Source: Helicobacter sp. (GTDB lineage Bacteria > Campylobacterota > Campylobacteria > Campylobacterales > Helicobacteraceae). Taken from it: a stretch of DNA of 19,046 nt. The stretch is from contig NZ_JAIEFA010000068.1 of assembly GCF_029067145.1 (NCBI RefSeq), forward strand, positions 11,995 through 31,040, read 5' to 3'. Made by a program: the position numbers and the translations under genes. Within the stretch, counting starts at the first letter, position 1, and every line of letters begins with the position of its first letter. Below, one piece after another: positions 6,513-13,668 of this stretch. The notes beneath the pieces were generated by a model. The model was not told the origin of the DNA. It worked only from the letters and a program-made list of their open reading frames with translations, and made no database searches.

Positions 6513-7724
6513 ATGGATATTCTAGTTATTAATTGCGGGAGCTCCTCGCTTAAATACCAACTCATCAATACCAACACAGAAGAGGTTTTAGCCTCTGGAT
6601 TGTGCGATAGAATCGGAATCGCAAATGGACAATTTAGCTATAAACCCAAAGGTGGAGATAAAATTACAAAAAATGTGGATATGTCAGACCACGAAGTCGC
6701 TATTAAACTTGTGCTTGAAGCTCTAATAGACCCAAAAGATGGCATTATCAAATCCCTAAACGAAATCAAAGCCACAGGACACAGAATCGTGCATGGAGGC
6801 GAGCATTTTACCCATTCTGCACTCGTGAATGATGAGGTCATTGCACACATTGAGGAATGCTCTGATTTAGCTCCTTTGCACAATCCTGCGCATTTGCTAG
6901 GAATCCGAGCCTGTAAGCATTTAATGCCCAACACTCCAATGGTTGCCGTCTTTGACACCGCATTTCACCAAAGTATGCCGCCACACGCTTATATTTATGG
7001 TTTGCCTTATGAATATTATGAAAAATACAAAATTCGTCGCTACGGATTCCACGGCACAAGCCATAGCTATGTTTCTAAACGCACAGCGAAATTTTTGGGG
7101 ATTCCATTAGAAAATTCTCGGATTATCACCTGTCATTTGGGCAATGGCTCTAGCATTTGCGCAATCAAAAATGGCAAAAGCATAGATACAAGTATGGGTT
7201 TAACTCCGCTTGAGGGCTTGGTTATGGGCACAAGAAGCGGGGATTTAGACCCTGCGATTATTGATTACATCGCCCAAAAAGAAAATCTAAGCACAAAAGA
7301 AGTGCTAAATATCCTCAACAAAAAATCAGGCGTGCTTGGAATCTCTGGGATTTCTAGCGACTTTAGAGATTTACTTGCAGCCGACGAAGAAGGCAACTTA
7401 AAAGCGCGTTTTGCTAGGGAAGTTTTTGCCTATCGTGTGGCAAAATATATCGGTGCTTACACTGCGGCACTTGTAGGGGTTGATGCAATTGCGTTTTGCG
7501 CAGGTGTGGGAGAAAATGCGAAGTTCATTCGCGGGAAAATTGTTTCGCATTTACACTTTTTAGGAATCAATCTTGACGAATCTGCCAACCTTGAAACCGT
7601 GGGCAAAGAGGGCATTATTTCTACTCCCGATTCTAAAGTCAAAGTTTGCGTGATTCCGACCAATGAAGAATTGATGATTGCGAGAGATACACGCGAGATT
7701 GTTTTAAAAGCTCAAGAGCATTAA
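6513..7724 (+). CDS. ackA: Acetate kinase
   Basis: A 403-residue full-length acetate kinase of the ASKHA superfamily that transfers phosphate between acetyl phosphate and ADP. It begins with the family signature VINCGSSSLKYQL. It then shows GHRIVHGGEHF, the second signature FDTAFHQSMPPHAYIYGLP, RRYGFHGTSH, the phosphate loop HLGNGSSICAI and the adenine-binding CAGVGEN. It starts two bases after pta with AAGGAG overlapping the pta stop, so the two are translated from one message. Together they make ATP from acetyl-CoA and excrete acetate, or run in reverse to activate acetate. The plus-strand run ends here, followed by the repeat cluster that may act as terminator. Confidence 0.96.
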   Translation: MDILVINCGSSSLKYQLINTNTEEVLASGLCDRIGIANGQFSYKPKGGDKITKNVDMSDHEVAIKLVLEALIDPKDGIIKSLNEIKATGHRIVHGGEHFTHSALVNDEVIAHIEECSDLAPLHNPAHLLGIRACKHLMPNTPMVAVFDTAFHQSMPPHAYIYGLPYEYYEKYKIRRYGFHGTSHSYVSKRTAKFLGIPLENSRIITCHLGNGSSICAIKNGKSIDTSMGLTPLEGLVMGTRSGDLDPAIIDYIAQKENLSTKEVLNILNKKSGVLGISGISSDFRDLLAADEEGNLKARFAREVFAYRVAKYIGAYTAALVGVDAIAFCAGVGENAKFIRGKIVSHLHFLGINLDESANLETVGKEGIISTPDSKVKVCVIPTNEELMIARDTREIVLKAQEH

Positions 7725-7730
7725 TTTTCT

Positions 7731-7830
7731 ATTGCGAGATTCCACAAGGAATCGTGGCAGTCTATATGCTGGGATTTGTCATTGCGAGACTTGATTTATC
7801 AAGTCGTGGCGTGCATTTGCGCTAGCAAAT
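7731..7830. repeat. Cluster of palindromic repeat units (REP-like)
   Basis: Two units spaced exactly 50 bases apart share the borders ATTGCGAG (7731, 7781) and CGTGGC (7753, 7805), but hold different self-complementary cores. These are GATTCC-ACAA-GGAATC in the first and GACTTGA-TTTA-TCAAGTC in the second. A third perfect hairpin, ATTTGC-GCTA-GCAAAT, lies at 7815-7830. Conserved borders with changed but still paired stems suggest selection for folding. Repeats beginning CATTGCGAG are familiar from many bacterial genomes. The cluster lies between convergent ackA and the restriction locus and may end transcription from both sides. The rest of 7725-7940 holds only a loose CCATTGC / GCAATGG pair (7879-7921) and no gene. 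Confidence 0.7.
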
Positions 7831-7940
7831 TCACCCGCTTTAGTGCAAATCCACAATAACACACTTCTTTAAAAGATTCCATTGCAAAGATTACTTTATG
7901 CAAATAATAAAACCGCAATGGTATTAGCAGAGAACTCTCG

Positions 7941-8828
7941 TCATTCTTTCAAAAATCCATATTCATAGACTTTGGGTTCTATTCTTTTTGCTAAACCTTT
8001 AAGTGTAGCATTGAGAGTGCCTATCAAATCTTTATAATAAGAATCTTGCGCCTTTTGAGGTAGATTCATCTTGCCCTTGTCACTAAAGCCTTGAAAATAT
8101 GCTTTAATGTCATAAAGAGAGGCGTTGGGGTTATAAGGATTTGCAGAATCCTTAAATTCTTGGGAGTGATAGTATTTCCACAAGTTTAATCCTGCGTCAA
8201 AAACCGCTTGGGATTCCGCGCTAAACTCTAACTTTTTTGTGGGGATAAAGCAAGTTTGCTCCAAGTCCTCATTGCTAAAAAGCGTGTTGTTGGATTCTGT
8301 GGTTTTGGAATCTAGCTTGATTTTACCCTGTAAAAATAAATGCATAAAGTGGCTTTCAAAGGCTTCCTTCGCCCCTACTTGTGATTCGCTAAAGGGGATA
8401 AAGTGATTTACGCCCTCCTTGCTTGTGATTCTATTTTTTTCATAAAAAAGCATAAAAGCAAGGCAATCGTTTTGAAATGTGGAATCTTTTTGCCATTCCT
8501 CATTAGGATAAAGAAATTGGTCGTTGTGATTTATCCAAGTGTGCGGGATACAATGACGCACAGAGAAATAGAGGGCAAAGGGAATGAGATTGCTTTGGGT
8601 AAAATTTAGGCAATATCTTGCTAAAGGACGAGAAAGAATGCAAACTTTTTGTTGATTTTGAAAATCACTAGGATAGTTTGACATCATTCCAAGACTTTGC
8701 TCTTGCGTATTTTTAAAACAAACCCACCACTGATTTAGTGATTTATGTTTATCTAATAGAGTATAAAATCTCTTTTTCCCTATAAATTCTCCATTTCTTT
8801 CAAACACATCAAGTTCTATGGTTTTCAT
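7941..8828 (-). CDS. Probable C-terminal (target-recognition) part of a type IIG restriction-modification enzyme
   Basis: A 295-residue protein without nuclease or methylase motifs. It starts KTIELDVFERNGEFIGKKRF and includes NRITSKEGVNHFIPFSESQV and GAKEAFESHFMHLFL. As I recall, such stretches follow the methylase domain in large single-chain type IIG enzymes. That part holds the helical spacer and target recognition, so this gene is read as the detached C-terminal half of the enzyme encoded at 9050-10738. The assignment rests on recall and position, since no diagnostic catalytic motif is present. The ATG at 8828 overlaps the TGA ending the small frame upstream (ATGA), so its translation probably depends on passage through that frame. 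Whether it works in trans with the methylase part is unknown. Confidence 0.5.
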   Translation of the reverse strand: MKTIELDVFERNGEFIGKKRFYTLLDKHKSLNQWWVCFKNTQEQSLGMMSNYPSDFQNQQKVCILSRPLARYCLNFTQSNLIPFALYFSVRHCIPHTWINHNDQFLYPNEEWQKDSTFQNDCLAFMLFYEKNRITSKEGVNHFIPFSESQVGAKEAFESHFMHLFLQGKIKLDSKTTESNNTLFSNEDLEQTCFIPTKKLEFSAESQAVFDAGLNLWKYYHSQEFKDSANPYNPNASLYDIKAYFQGFSDKGKMNLPQKAQDSYYKDLIGTLNATLKGLAKRIEPKVYEYGFLKE

Positions 8829-9047
8829 TTGTCTTTTAATCTCTCAAACACCGCTTTATTTTCTGGCTTCTTTAAGTCTTGTAGCATAGATTCACGCAAA
8901 TACTGAAAATCATCGGCTTTTTCTATGCTTAATCTTGCTTCTGCCTTTTTTGCTTACTTTTTTAATCTTAAGTTCTGGTCTAAATGCTTTTAGGCACTTA
9001 ATCACTCGCAAAGTTGCAGAATCTACATTCTTAAGCGTTAAAGTCAT
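8825..9047 (-). pseudogene. Small antitoxin-like gene with a single-base frameshift
   Basis: From ATG 9047, seven bases after AAGGAG, one frame gives MTLTLKNVDSATLRVIKCLK through KVSKK and then runs out of frame to TGA at 8912-8910. Dropping one A from the A6 run (minus strand, 8951-8946) restores a continuous 73-residue protein. It continues AEARLSIEKADDFQYL and ends ENKAVFERLKDK, with its TGA overlapping the next start. The total of 223 bases equals 74 codons plus one. Shortening the neighbouring A6 run (8963-8958) instead would create a TAA. The N-terminal pattern LTL-N-D---L---K resembles small antitoxins beside ParE/RelE-type toxins in this group, but no toxin gene is adjacent. It sits between the two restriction-modification parts. 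Confidence 0.6.
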
Positions 9048-9049
9048 TT

Positions 9050-10738
9050 TTACTCCTTTTGTTTTGTGTCATTATAGCCTATTTCTTTGTTGTTTTCGTC
9101 CAAATCCCACACCAAAAAGCCGATGGGAAATTGCCCTTTGACATTATCAAAAGTATCGGCGGGGCATAGAAAACCTGCAAGAAATTTTGCCTTAAAAGTC
9201 TCACGAAACTTCACAAAATTGCTTGAATTAAGATATTTGAGTGTAGAGAAACTTGCAAGCTTGCAGTGTGGAATCTCCTTATAAATTCTTATAAAAAATT
9301 GCGCAAAAAGTTCGTTACTTGCTTTGCCCAAAGTTTCTTTATACTTTTCATAGGTGGCATTACCCAAGCTTACACCACTTTTGTTTTTGCCTGTCCCTGC
9401 TGGTGTCGTGCCTGAAGTCGCCTCCGCATAGGGGGGATTGATAAAAATGATGAGTTTTTTGCGCTTTGCTTCGTCTTTTAGAATCTTTTGCAAGGTTTTG
9501 GGCAATTTAGATTCTTGGCAGTCTTTACAAGCAGAATCTAACTTGTCTTTATGCTTCTCACAAGGCTTATCAAGCAAATTGTCATTCAAAAAGTCAAATT
9601 GGAAAATATGATTTTGTAAAAGCGACAAGTGTTTATTCTCTGCTAACTCTTGCATAATTTTCACATCTGCCTTATCTAGTGTGGAGGCATAGAGGTTTTG
9701 CGATTCAGTGAGATTTGCTAGGAGATTCCCTGTCCCTGCTGCACAATCCCATACATAATATTCGCTCTGCCAATCCTCGCCTAAGGCTTTTTCTAGGTAA
9801 CTTTGTGCCTTTTGCACCCAAATTTGCGGGGTGAAAAACGCTCCTTTGCGCTCTCGTATGTCGCTAGGCACAAGCAAATCACGCCTATCTATAATGTAAT
9901 CCCAATATTCTTGTCTTGGCGGACGCTCATAGAGATTCCAAAACTCTGTATGGGCTTTTTGATTATCCTTAAAACTTGCGGAATCCTTTTGCTCCGAACC
10001 CATAAAAGTTATCGTCTTGTTAAACTCATAATGTGTGCTTTTCAGCACGACAAAAAGCTTATCTAGCAAACTTTGATTCTCGCTGCTTAGCAAATCCGCT
10101 AGATAAAAATCCGCGTCCAAGATTCCAGAATCTTTAGCGCGATTCCAATCAATGCTAATGGAGTCTTTCACCTTTAGCAGCCATTTTTGATAGATAAGAT
10201 TAAAGTTGTTTTTGGTAATTTGGACTTTATGCAGATACGAATTATCTAATGTGAAGTTTTCTTTGATAAACTCGCGCAACTCTTTAGAATCTGCCTTGAA
10301 ATCAAACTGCAATTTTTTGGACTCCAAAAGCTCTTTGCTTGTTGCGTAGAGTTGCTTAAACTCTTTAGAATCGTGGTTGCTAGGCGTAACATTCCAATTA
10401 AAATCATTTTGGGCAAAAACACTCATTATTGCGTGATAAGGGATAAAAGCAATTTTCTCTGCGTCCAATGCACCCAAGAATAATGGTGGAAGCTCATTTT
10501 CAAAAGTGTATTCCTTACCAATAGTTAAGATAAGCTGCACAAAGGATTCTATAATATCGTTTTTGTTGCCCTTTTTCGCCTCTGCCCAAAGAAAATGAAT
10601 AGAGGAGAAAAGGTTATCACTTTTATAAGATATACAAAAATCTATTTTGCCTAGAATCTGTGTGCTATTAAATCCTTTGAAAAAGTCTTGTGCGACTTTA
10701 TTTTTCAGCTCTTCTTCTAAAATATTTAGGGGATACAT
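9050..10738 (-). CDS. Type IIG restriction-modification enzyme, nuclease plus N6-adenine methyltransferase part
   Basis: A 562-residue protein. The N-terminus has a PD-(D/E)xK-like nuclease pattern: D33 in GKIDF, E53-A-K55 in FLWAEAKKG and Q68. A gamma-type adenine methyltransferase follows, with motif X at KGAFFTP (298-304), SAM-binding motif I DCAAGTGN (331-338) and catalytic NPPY (434-437). Between motifs I and IV is a cysteine/histidine-rich insert (CEKH with CKDC) that could bind zinc. It ends near GQFPIGFLVWDL, where single-chain relatives continue into target recognition; that part appears to be the gene at 7941-8828. Its stop overlaps the ribosome site of the small gene that follows. 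If the C-terminal part is needed for specificity, activity depends on the split halves associating. Confidence 0.82.
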   Translation of the reverse strand: MYPLNILEEELKNKVAQDFFKGFNSTQILGKIDFCISYKSDNLFSSIHFLWAEAKKGNKNDIIESFVQLILTIGKEYTFENELPPLFLGALDAEKIAFIPYHAIMSVFAQNDFNWNVTPSNHDSKEFKQLYATSKELLESKKLQFDFKADSKELREFIKENFTLDNSYLHKVQITKNNFNLIYQKWLLKVKDSISIDWNRAKDSGILDADFYLADLLSSENQSLLDKLFVVLKSTHYEFNKTITFMGSEQKDSASFKDNQKAHTEFWNLYERPPRQEYWDYIIDRRDLLVPSDIRERKGAFFTPQIWVQKAQSYLEKALGEDWQSEYYVWDCAAGTGNLLANLTESQNLYASTLDKADVKIMQELAENKHLSLLQNHIFQFDFLNDNLLDKPCEKHKDKLDSACKDCQESKLPKTLQKILKDEAKRKKLIIFINPPYAEATSGTTPAGTGKNKSGVSLGNATYEKYKETLGKASNELFAQFFIRIYKEIPHCKLASFSTLKYLNSSNFVKFRETFKAKFLAGFLCPADTFDNVKGQFPIGFLVWDLDENNKEIGYNDTKQKE

Positions 10739-10771
10739 TTTCTCTCTTTTATGCTTTTTTGTGTTTTTAAA

Positions 10772-10777
10772 ATTATA
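10772..10777 (-). promoter_or_regulatory. -10 box of the restriction-modification operon
   Basis: TATAAT on the minus strand (10777-10772) lies 34 bases before the ATG at 10738. A weak purine-rich ribosome site, AGAGAG, precedes the start. It is back to back with the recA promoter in the 151-base gap. Confidence 0.45.
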
Positions 10778-10857
10778 TTCTTAAAAACCTTTGTGAAAAC
10801 CTACTCCATTTGAAAACTTCTAAAAAAATTATTTTGAAATTTTTATGTGTTTTTAGC

Positions 10858-10863
10858 TACAAT
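10858..10863 (+). promoter_or_regulatory. recA promoter -10 box
   Basis: TACAAT lies 27 bases before the recA start, followed by AGGAGA at 10880-10885 as ribosome site. No LexA-type operator is seen; Helicobacter is known to lack a LexA regulon. Confidence 0.5.
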
Positions 10864-10889
10864 TGAAGTTTTAATTTTTAGGAGAAAAA

Positions 10890-11924
10890 ATGGCTTTGGA
10901 CGAAAACAAACAAAAAGCGATTGAACTTGCCATTAAGCAAATCGATAAAGCCTTTGGAAAGGGCGCGCTAATCAGACTTGGCGATAAACCTGTAGAAAAG
11001 ATTGATGCCATTAGCACAGGTTCTTTGGGGCTTGACATTGCACTTGGAATCGGTGGAGTGCCAAAGGGGCGAATCATTGAAGTTTATGGACCCGAGAGTT
11101 CAGGAAAAACGACTTTGGCATTACAAATTGTCGCGGAATGCCAAAAAAAAGGTGGAATCTGTGCGTTTATTGACGCAGAACACGCGCTAGATGTTACTTA
11201 TGCCAAGCGACTAGGCGTAGATGTAGAAAACCTGCTCGTTTCTCAACCAGATTTTGGCGAACAAGCCTTAGAAATCCTAGAAACACTCACAAGAAGCGGT
11301 GGCGTGGATTTAATCGTGATTGACTCTGTCGCGGCTCTCACGCCTAAAAGCGAGATTGATGGCGATATGGGAGACCAACATGTAGGCTTACAGGCGCGTT
11401 TAATGAGTCAAGCATTACGAAAAGTAACAGGTGTGATTCACAAAATGAACACCACAGTGATTTTTATCAACCAAATTCGTATGAAAATCGGAATGATGGG
11501 TTATGGCAGCCCAGAGACTACGACCGGCGGAAATGCGCTTAAATTCTATGCGAGCGTGCGCATTGATGTGCGCAGAATCGCAACCTTAAAACAAGGCGAA
11601 CAAAATATCGGCAATCGCGTAAAAGCAAAAGTAGTCAAAAACAAAGTTGCGCCACCCTTTAGAGGAGCAGAATTTGATATTATGTTTGGCGAGGGGATTA
11701 GCAAAGAGGGCGAACTCATTGACTATGGCGTAAAACTAGACATTGTAGATAAAAGTGGCGCGTGGTTGAGCTATCAAGACAAGAAACTTGGACAAGGCAA
11801 GGAAAATGCAAAGGCTTTCTTGAAAGAAAATCCAGAAATTGCACAAGAAATCGGAGAAAAAATCAAAGCTTCTATTTCTATTTCTGATGACTTATCTAGT
11901 GATGATACAAATGAAGTGGATTAA
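10890..11924 (+). CDS. recA: Recombinase RecA
   Basis: A 344-residue RecA of usual length that forms filaments on single-stranded DNA and drives strand exchange in repair and natural transformation. Visible motifs are Walker A GPESSGKT (67-74), Walker B LIVIDSVAAL, the L1/L2 DNA-binding region including GSPETTTGGNALKFYASVR, and an acidic C-terminal tail. The start has AGGAGA just upstream. No intein is present. It heads a long plus-strand gene run and is followed by a small secreted-protein gene after nine bases. The promoter region shows a -10 box but no SOS operator. Confidence 0.98.
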   Translation: MALDENKQKAIELAIKQIDKAFGKGALIRLGDKPVEKIDAISTGSLGLDIALGIGGVPKGRIIEVYGPESSGKTTLALQIVAECQKKGGICAFIDAEHALDVTYAKRLGVDVENLLVSQPDFGEQALEILETLTRSGGVDLIVIDSVAALTPKSEIDGDMGDQHVGLQARLMSQALRKVTGVIHKMNTTVIFINQIRMKIGMMGYGSPETTTGGNALKFYASVRIDVRRIATLKQGEQNIGNRVKAKVVKNKVAPPFRGAEFDIMFGEGISKEGELIDYGVKLDIVDKSGAWLSYQDKKLGQGKENAKAFLKENPEIAQEIGEKIKASISISDDLSSDDTNEVD

Positions 11925-11933
11925 GGAAAAACA

Positions 11934-12152
11934 ATGAAACAATGGATATTTAAAATAAGCAGTGTTGCGATTCTTTTGAGTGCGCTTGGAAGTATTACTC
12001 TAGCGCAAGAAACACAAGATAAATCTTGTTGCACAATTGCAGGCGCAGGTGGCTTTACTCTAAGCGAAGAGGATAAGGCGTCTTTGCAAGAAAATCAAGA
12101 ATCCCAAACTTCCCAACCAACAAATGACCAACCAAAAAAGGAGAAAGAATGA
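11934..12152 (+). CDS. Small secreted protein between recA and eno
   Basis: A 72-residue protein of unknown function. It has a clear signal peptide, KQWIFKISSVAILLSALGS, with likely cleavage after A24 (TLA-QE). The mature part of about 48 residues is acidic and Gln/Ser-rich, with a vicinal cysteine pair C32-C33 followed by a glycine-rich GAGG segment, and ends in lysine/glutamate. It is probably periplasmic or surface-exposed. The cysteine is too far from the cleavage site for a standard lipobox. It starts nine bases after recA (AAGGAA upstream), and its TGA overlaps the eno ATG. It may therefore serve eno expression through coupling as much as through its own product. I do not recognise the family. 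Confidence 0.75.
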   Translation: MKQWIFKISSVAILLSALGSITLAQETQDKSCCTIAGAGGFTLSEEDKASLQENQESQTSQPTNDQPKKEKE

Positions 12153-13423
12153 TTTACATTGATGAAGTGAGTGCGCAAGAAGTATTAGATAGCAGGGGAA
12201 ATCCTACAATCAAAGCAACCATTCTCTTAAGCGATGGCACAGCCGCAAGTGCAATCGTCCCAAGTGGCGCAAGCACAGGCAAAAGAGAAGCTTTGGAATT
12301 GCGCGATAAAGACGAGCGATTTTTGGGCAAAGGCGTATTAAAGGCTTGTGAAAATGTCAATACTACAATTTGTGATTCTATCACGGGTTTAAGCCCTTTT
12401 GACCAAAGTGCGATAGATAATCTTTTGATAGAACTTGATGGCACAGAAAACTTTTCCAATCTAGGTGCAAATGCAACTTTGGGCGTTTCTATGGCAGTAG
12501 CACGCGCTGCGGCAAAAAGCCTAAATCTCCCGCTTTATCGCTATTTGGGTGGAGCAAACGCACTGACTTTGCCCGTGCCAATGCTGAATATCATCAATGG
12601 AGGAAGCCACGCGGACAATACGGTGGATTTTCAAGAATATATGATTATGCCTGTGGGCTTTGAATGCTTCAGTGAGGCATTACGCGCAAGTGCTGAAATC
12701 TATCAACATCTCAAAAAACTGCTCAAAGACTCTAAACACATTACAAGTATCGGTGATGAGGGAGGATTCGCCCCTAACCTCAAAACCAACGAAGAGCCAA
12801 TTCAAGTGATTTTGGAAGCTGTGAAAAAAGCGGGCTACAAAGAGGGAGAGCAAATCGCGATTGCATTAGATGTGGCAAGCAGTGAATTTGTCAATGATGA
12901 GGGTATTTATTGCCTCAAAGGCGAGGGCAAAAACTTAAGCAGCGAGGAGCTGATTGAATATTATGAAAAGTTAATCGCAAAATATCCTATTGTCTCTATT
13001 GAAGACGGCTTGAGCGAGGACGATTGGGAGGGTTGGAGCAAACTTACACAAAAGCTCGGCAACAAAGTGCAGCTTGTGGGTGATGATTTGTTTGTAACAA
13101 ATGCTAAAATCCTAGAAGAAGGAATCGCGAAGAATATCGCAAATGCTGTGCTTATCAAGCCTAATCAAATCGGAACAATCAGTCAAACAATGCAAACAAT
13201 CCGCCTAGCACAACGCAATCATTATCGTTGCATTATGAGCCACCGCAGCGGAGAGAGCGAGGATAGCTTCATTGCAGATTTTGCTGTGGCATTAAATACT
13301 GGTGAAATCAAAACAGGCTCTACTGCTAGAAGTGAGCGTATGGCAAAGTATAATCGCTTGCTAGCGATTGAAAATGAATTGGCGTTTCCTGTTTATTTGG
13401 GTAAAAAACTTTTTAACAAATAA
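12149..13423 (+). CDS. eno: Enolase
   Basis: A 424-residue phosphopyruvate hydratase that converts 2-phosphoglycerate to phosphoenolpyruvate. It opens with VSAQEVLDSRGNPTIKATI. It has the substrate loop GASTG, the SIGDEGGFAPNL segment with a catalytic glutamate, metal ligands in ALDVASSEF, SIEDGLSEDDW and VGDDLFVT, catalytic K337 in LIKPNQIGT, and SHRSGESED near the end. AAAGGAG lies at the end of the preceding gene, and the start overlaps that gene's stop as ATGA. Its own stop overlaps the next start (TAATG). Placement between recA and the FtsB-like gene matches the H. pylori arrangement. Confidence 0.97.
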   Translation: MIYIDEVSAQEVLDSRGNPTIKATILLSDGTAASAIVPSGASTGKREALELRDKDERFLGKGVLKACENVNTTICDSITGLSPFDQSAIDNLLIELDGTENFSNLGANATLGVSMAVARAAAKSLNLPLYRYLGGANALTLPVPMLNIINGGSHADNTVDFQEYMIMPVGFECFSEALRASAEIYQHLKKLLKDSKHITSIGDEGGFAPNLKTNEEPIQVILEAVKKAGYKEGEQIAIALDVASSEFVNDEGIYCLKGEGKNLSSEELIEYYEKLIAKYPIVSIEDGLSEDDWEGWSKLTQKLGNKVQLVGDDLFVTNAKILEEGIAKNIANAVLIKPNQIGTISQTMQTIRLAQRNHYRCIMSHRSGESEDSFIADFAVALNTGEIKTGSTARSERMAKYNRLLAIENELAFPVYLGKKLFNK

Positions 13424-13668
13424 TGGAATCTCCTGCATTTCAAAAGGGTGGATTCTACAAACTTCTACCCTTTTTAAGCCTCGTTTTATTGATTTGTTTA
13501 TTGGGAGTTTATTTTGGCAATTTGCTCTTTGGCACAAACTCTTTAAGCGTGCTTTTGGATATTAAAGACAAGGAATCCCAAATACGCAAGGAAGTCAAAC
13601 GGCTAATGCACGAGAATGCAAATCTACAAAAAGAACTTTTTGAATTGAAAGGACTTGAACCGCAATGA
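13423..13668 (+). CDS. FtsB/DivIC-like septum protein
   Basis: An 81-residue bitopic membrane protein. It has a short polar N-terminus, one membrane segment (LLPFLSLVLLICLLGVYFG, about residues 12-31), and a coiled coil rich in Lys/Glu, with ESQIRKEVKRLMHENANLQK. This layout is that of FtsB/DivIC septum formation initiators, which bridge FtsQ and FtsL in the periplasm. The equivalent H. pylori gene also lies just after eno. The start codon shares the A of the eno stop (TAATG), and its own TGA overlaps the next ATG. The family is inferred mostly from topology and context, because these proteins have little sequence conservation. Confidence 0.65.
   Translation: MESPAFQKGGFYKLLPFLSLVLLICLLGVYFGNLLFGTNSLSVLLDIKDKESQIRKEVKRLMHENANLQKELFELKGLEPQ

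Noticed and set aside
7725..7940. CRISPR array or insertion-sequence ends in the repeat cluster
   Set aside because: There are only two bordered units, the cores differ while the borders match (the opposite of CRISPR), and there is no transposase or target duplication.
8825..9047. Programmed ribosomal frameshift in the small gene
   Set aside because: The restored frame needs a +1 shift at an A run. There is no -1 slippery heptamer geometry and no visible stimulator, so a one-base insertion is the simpler explanation.
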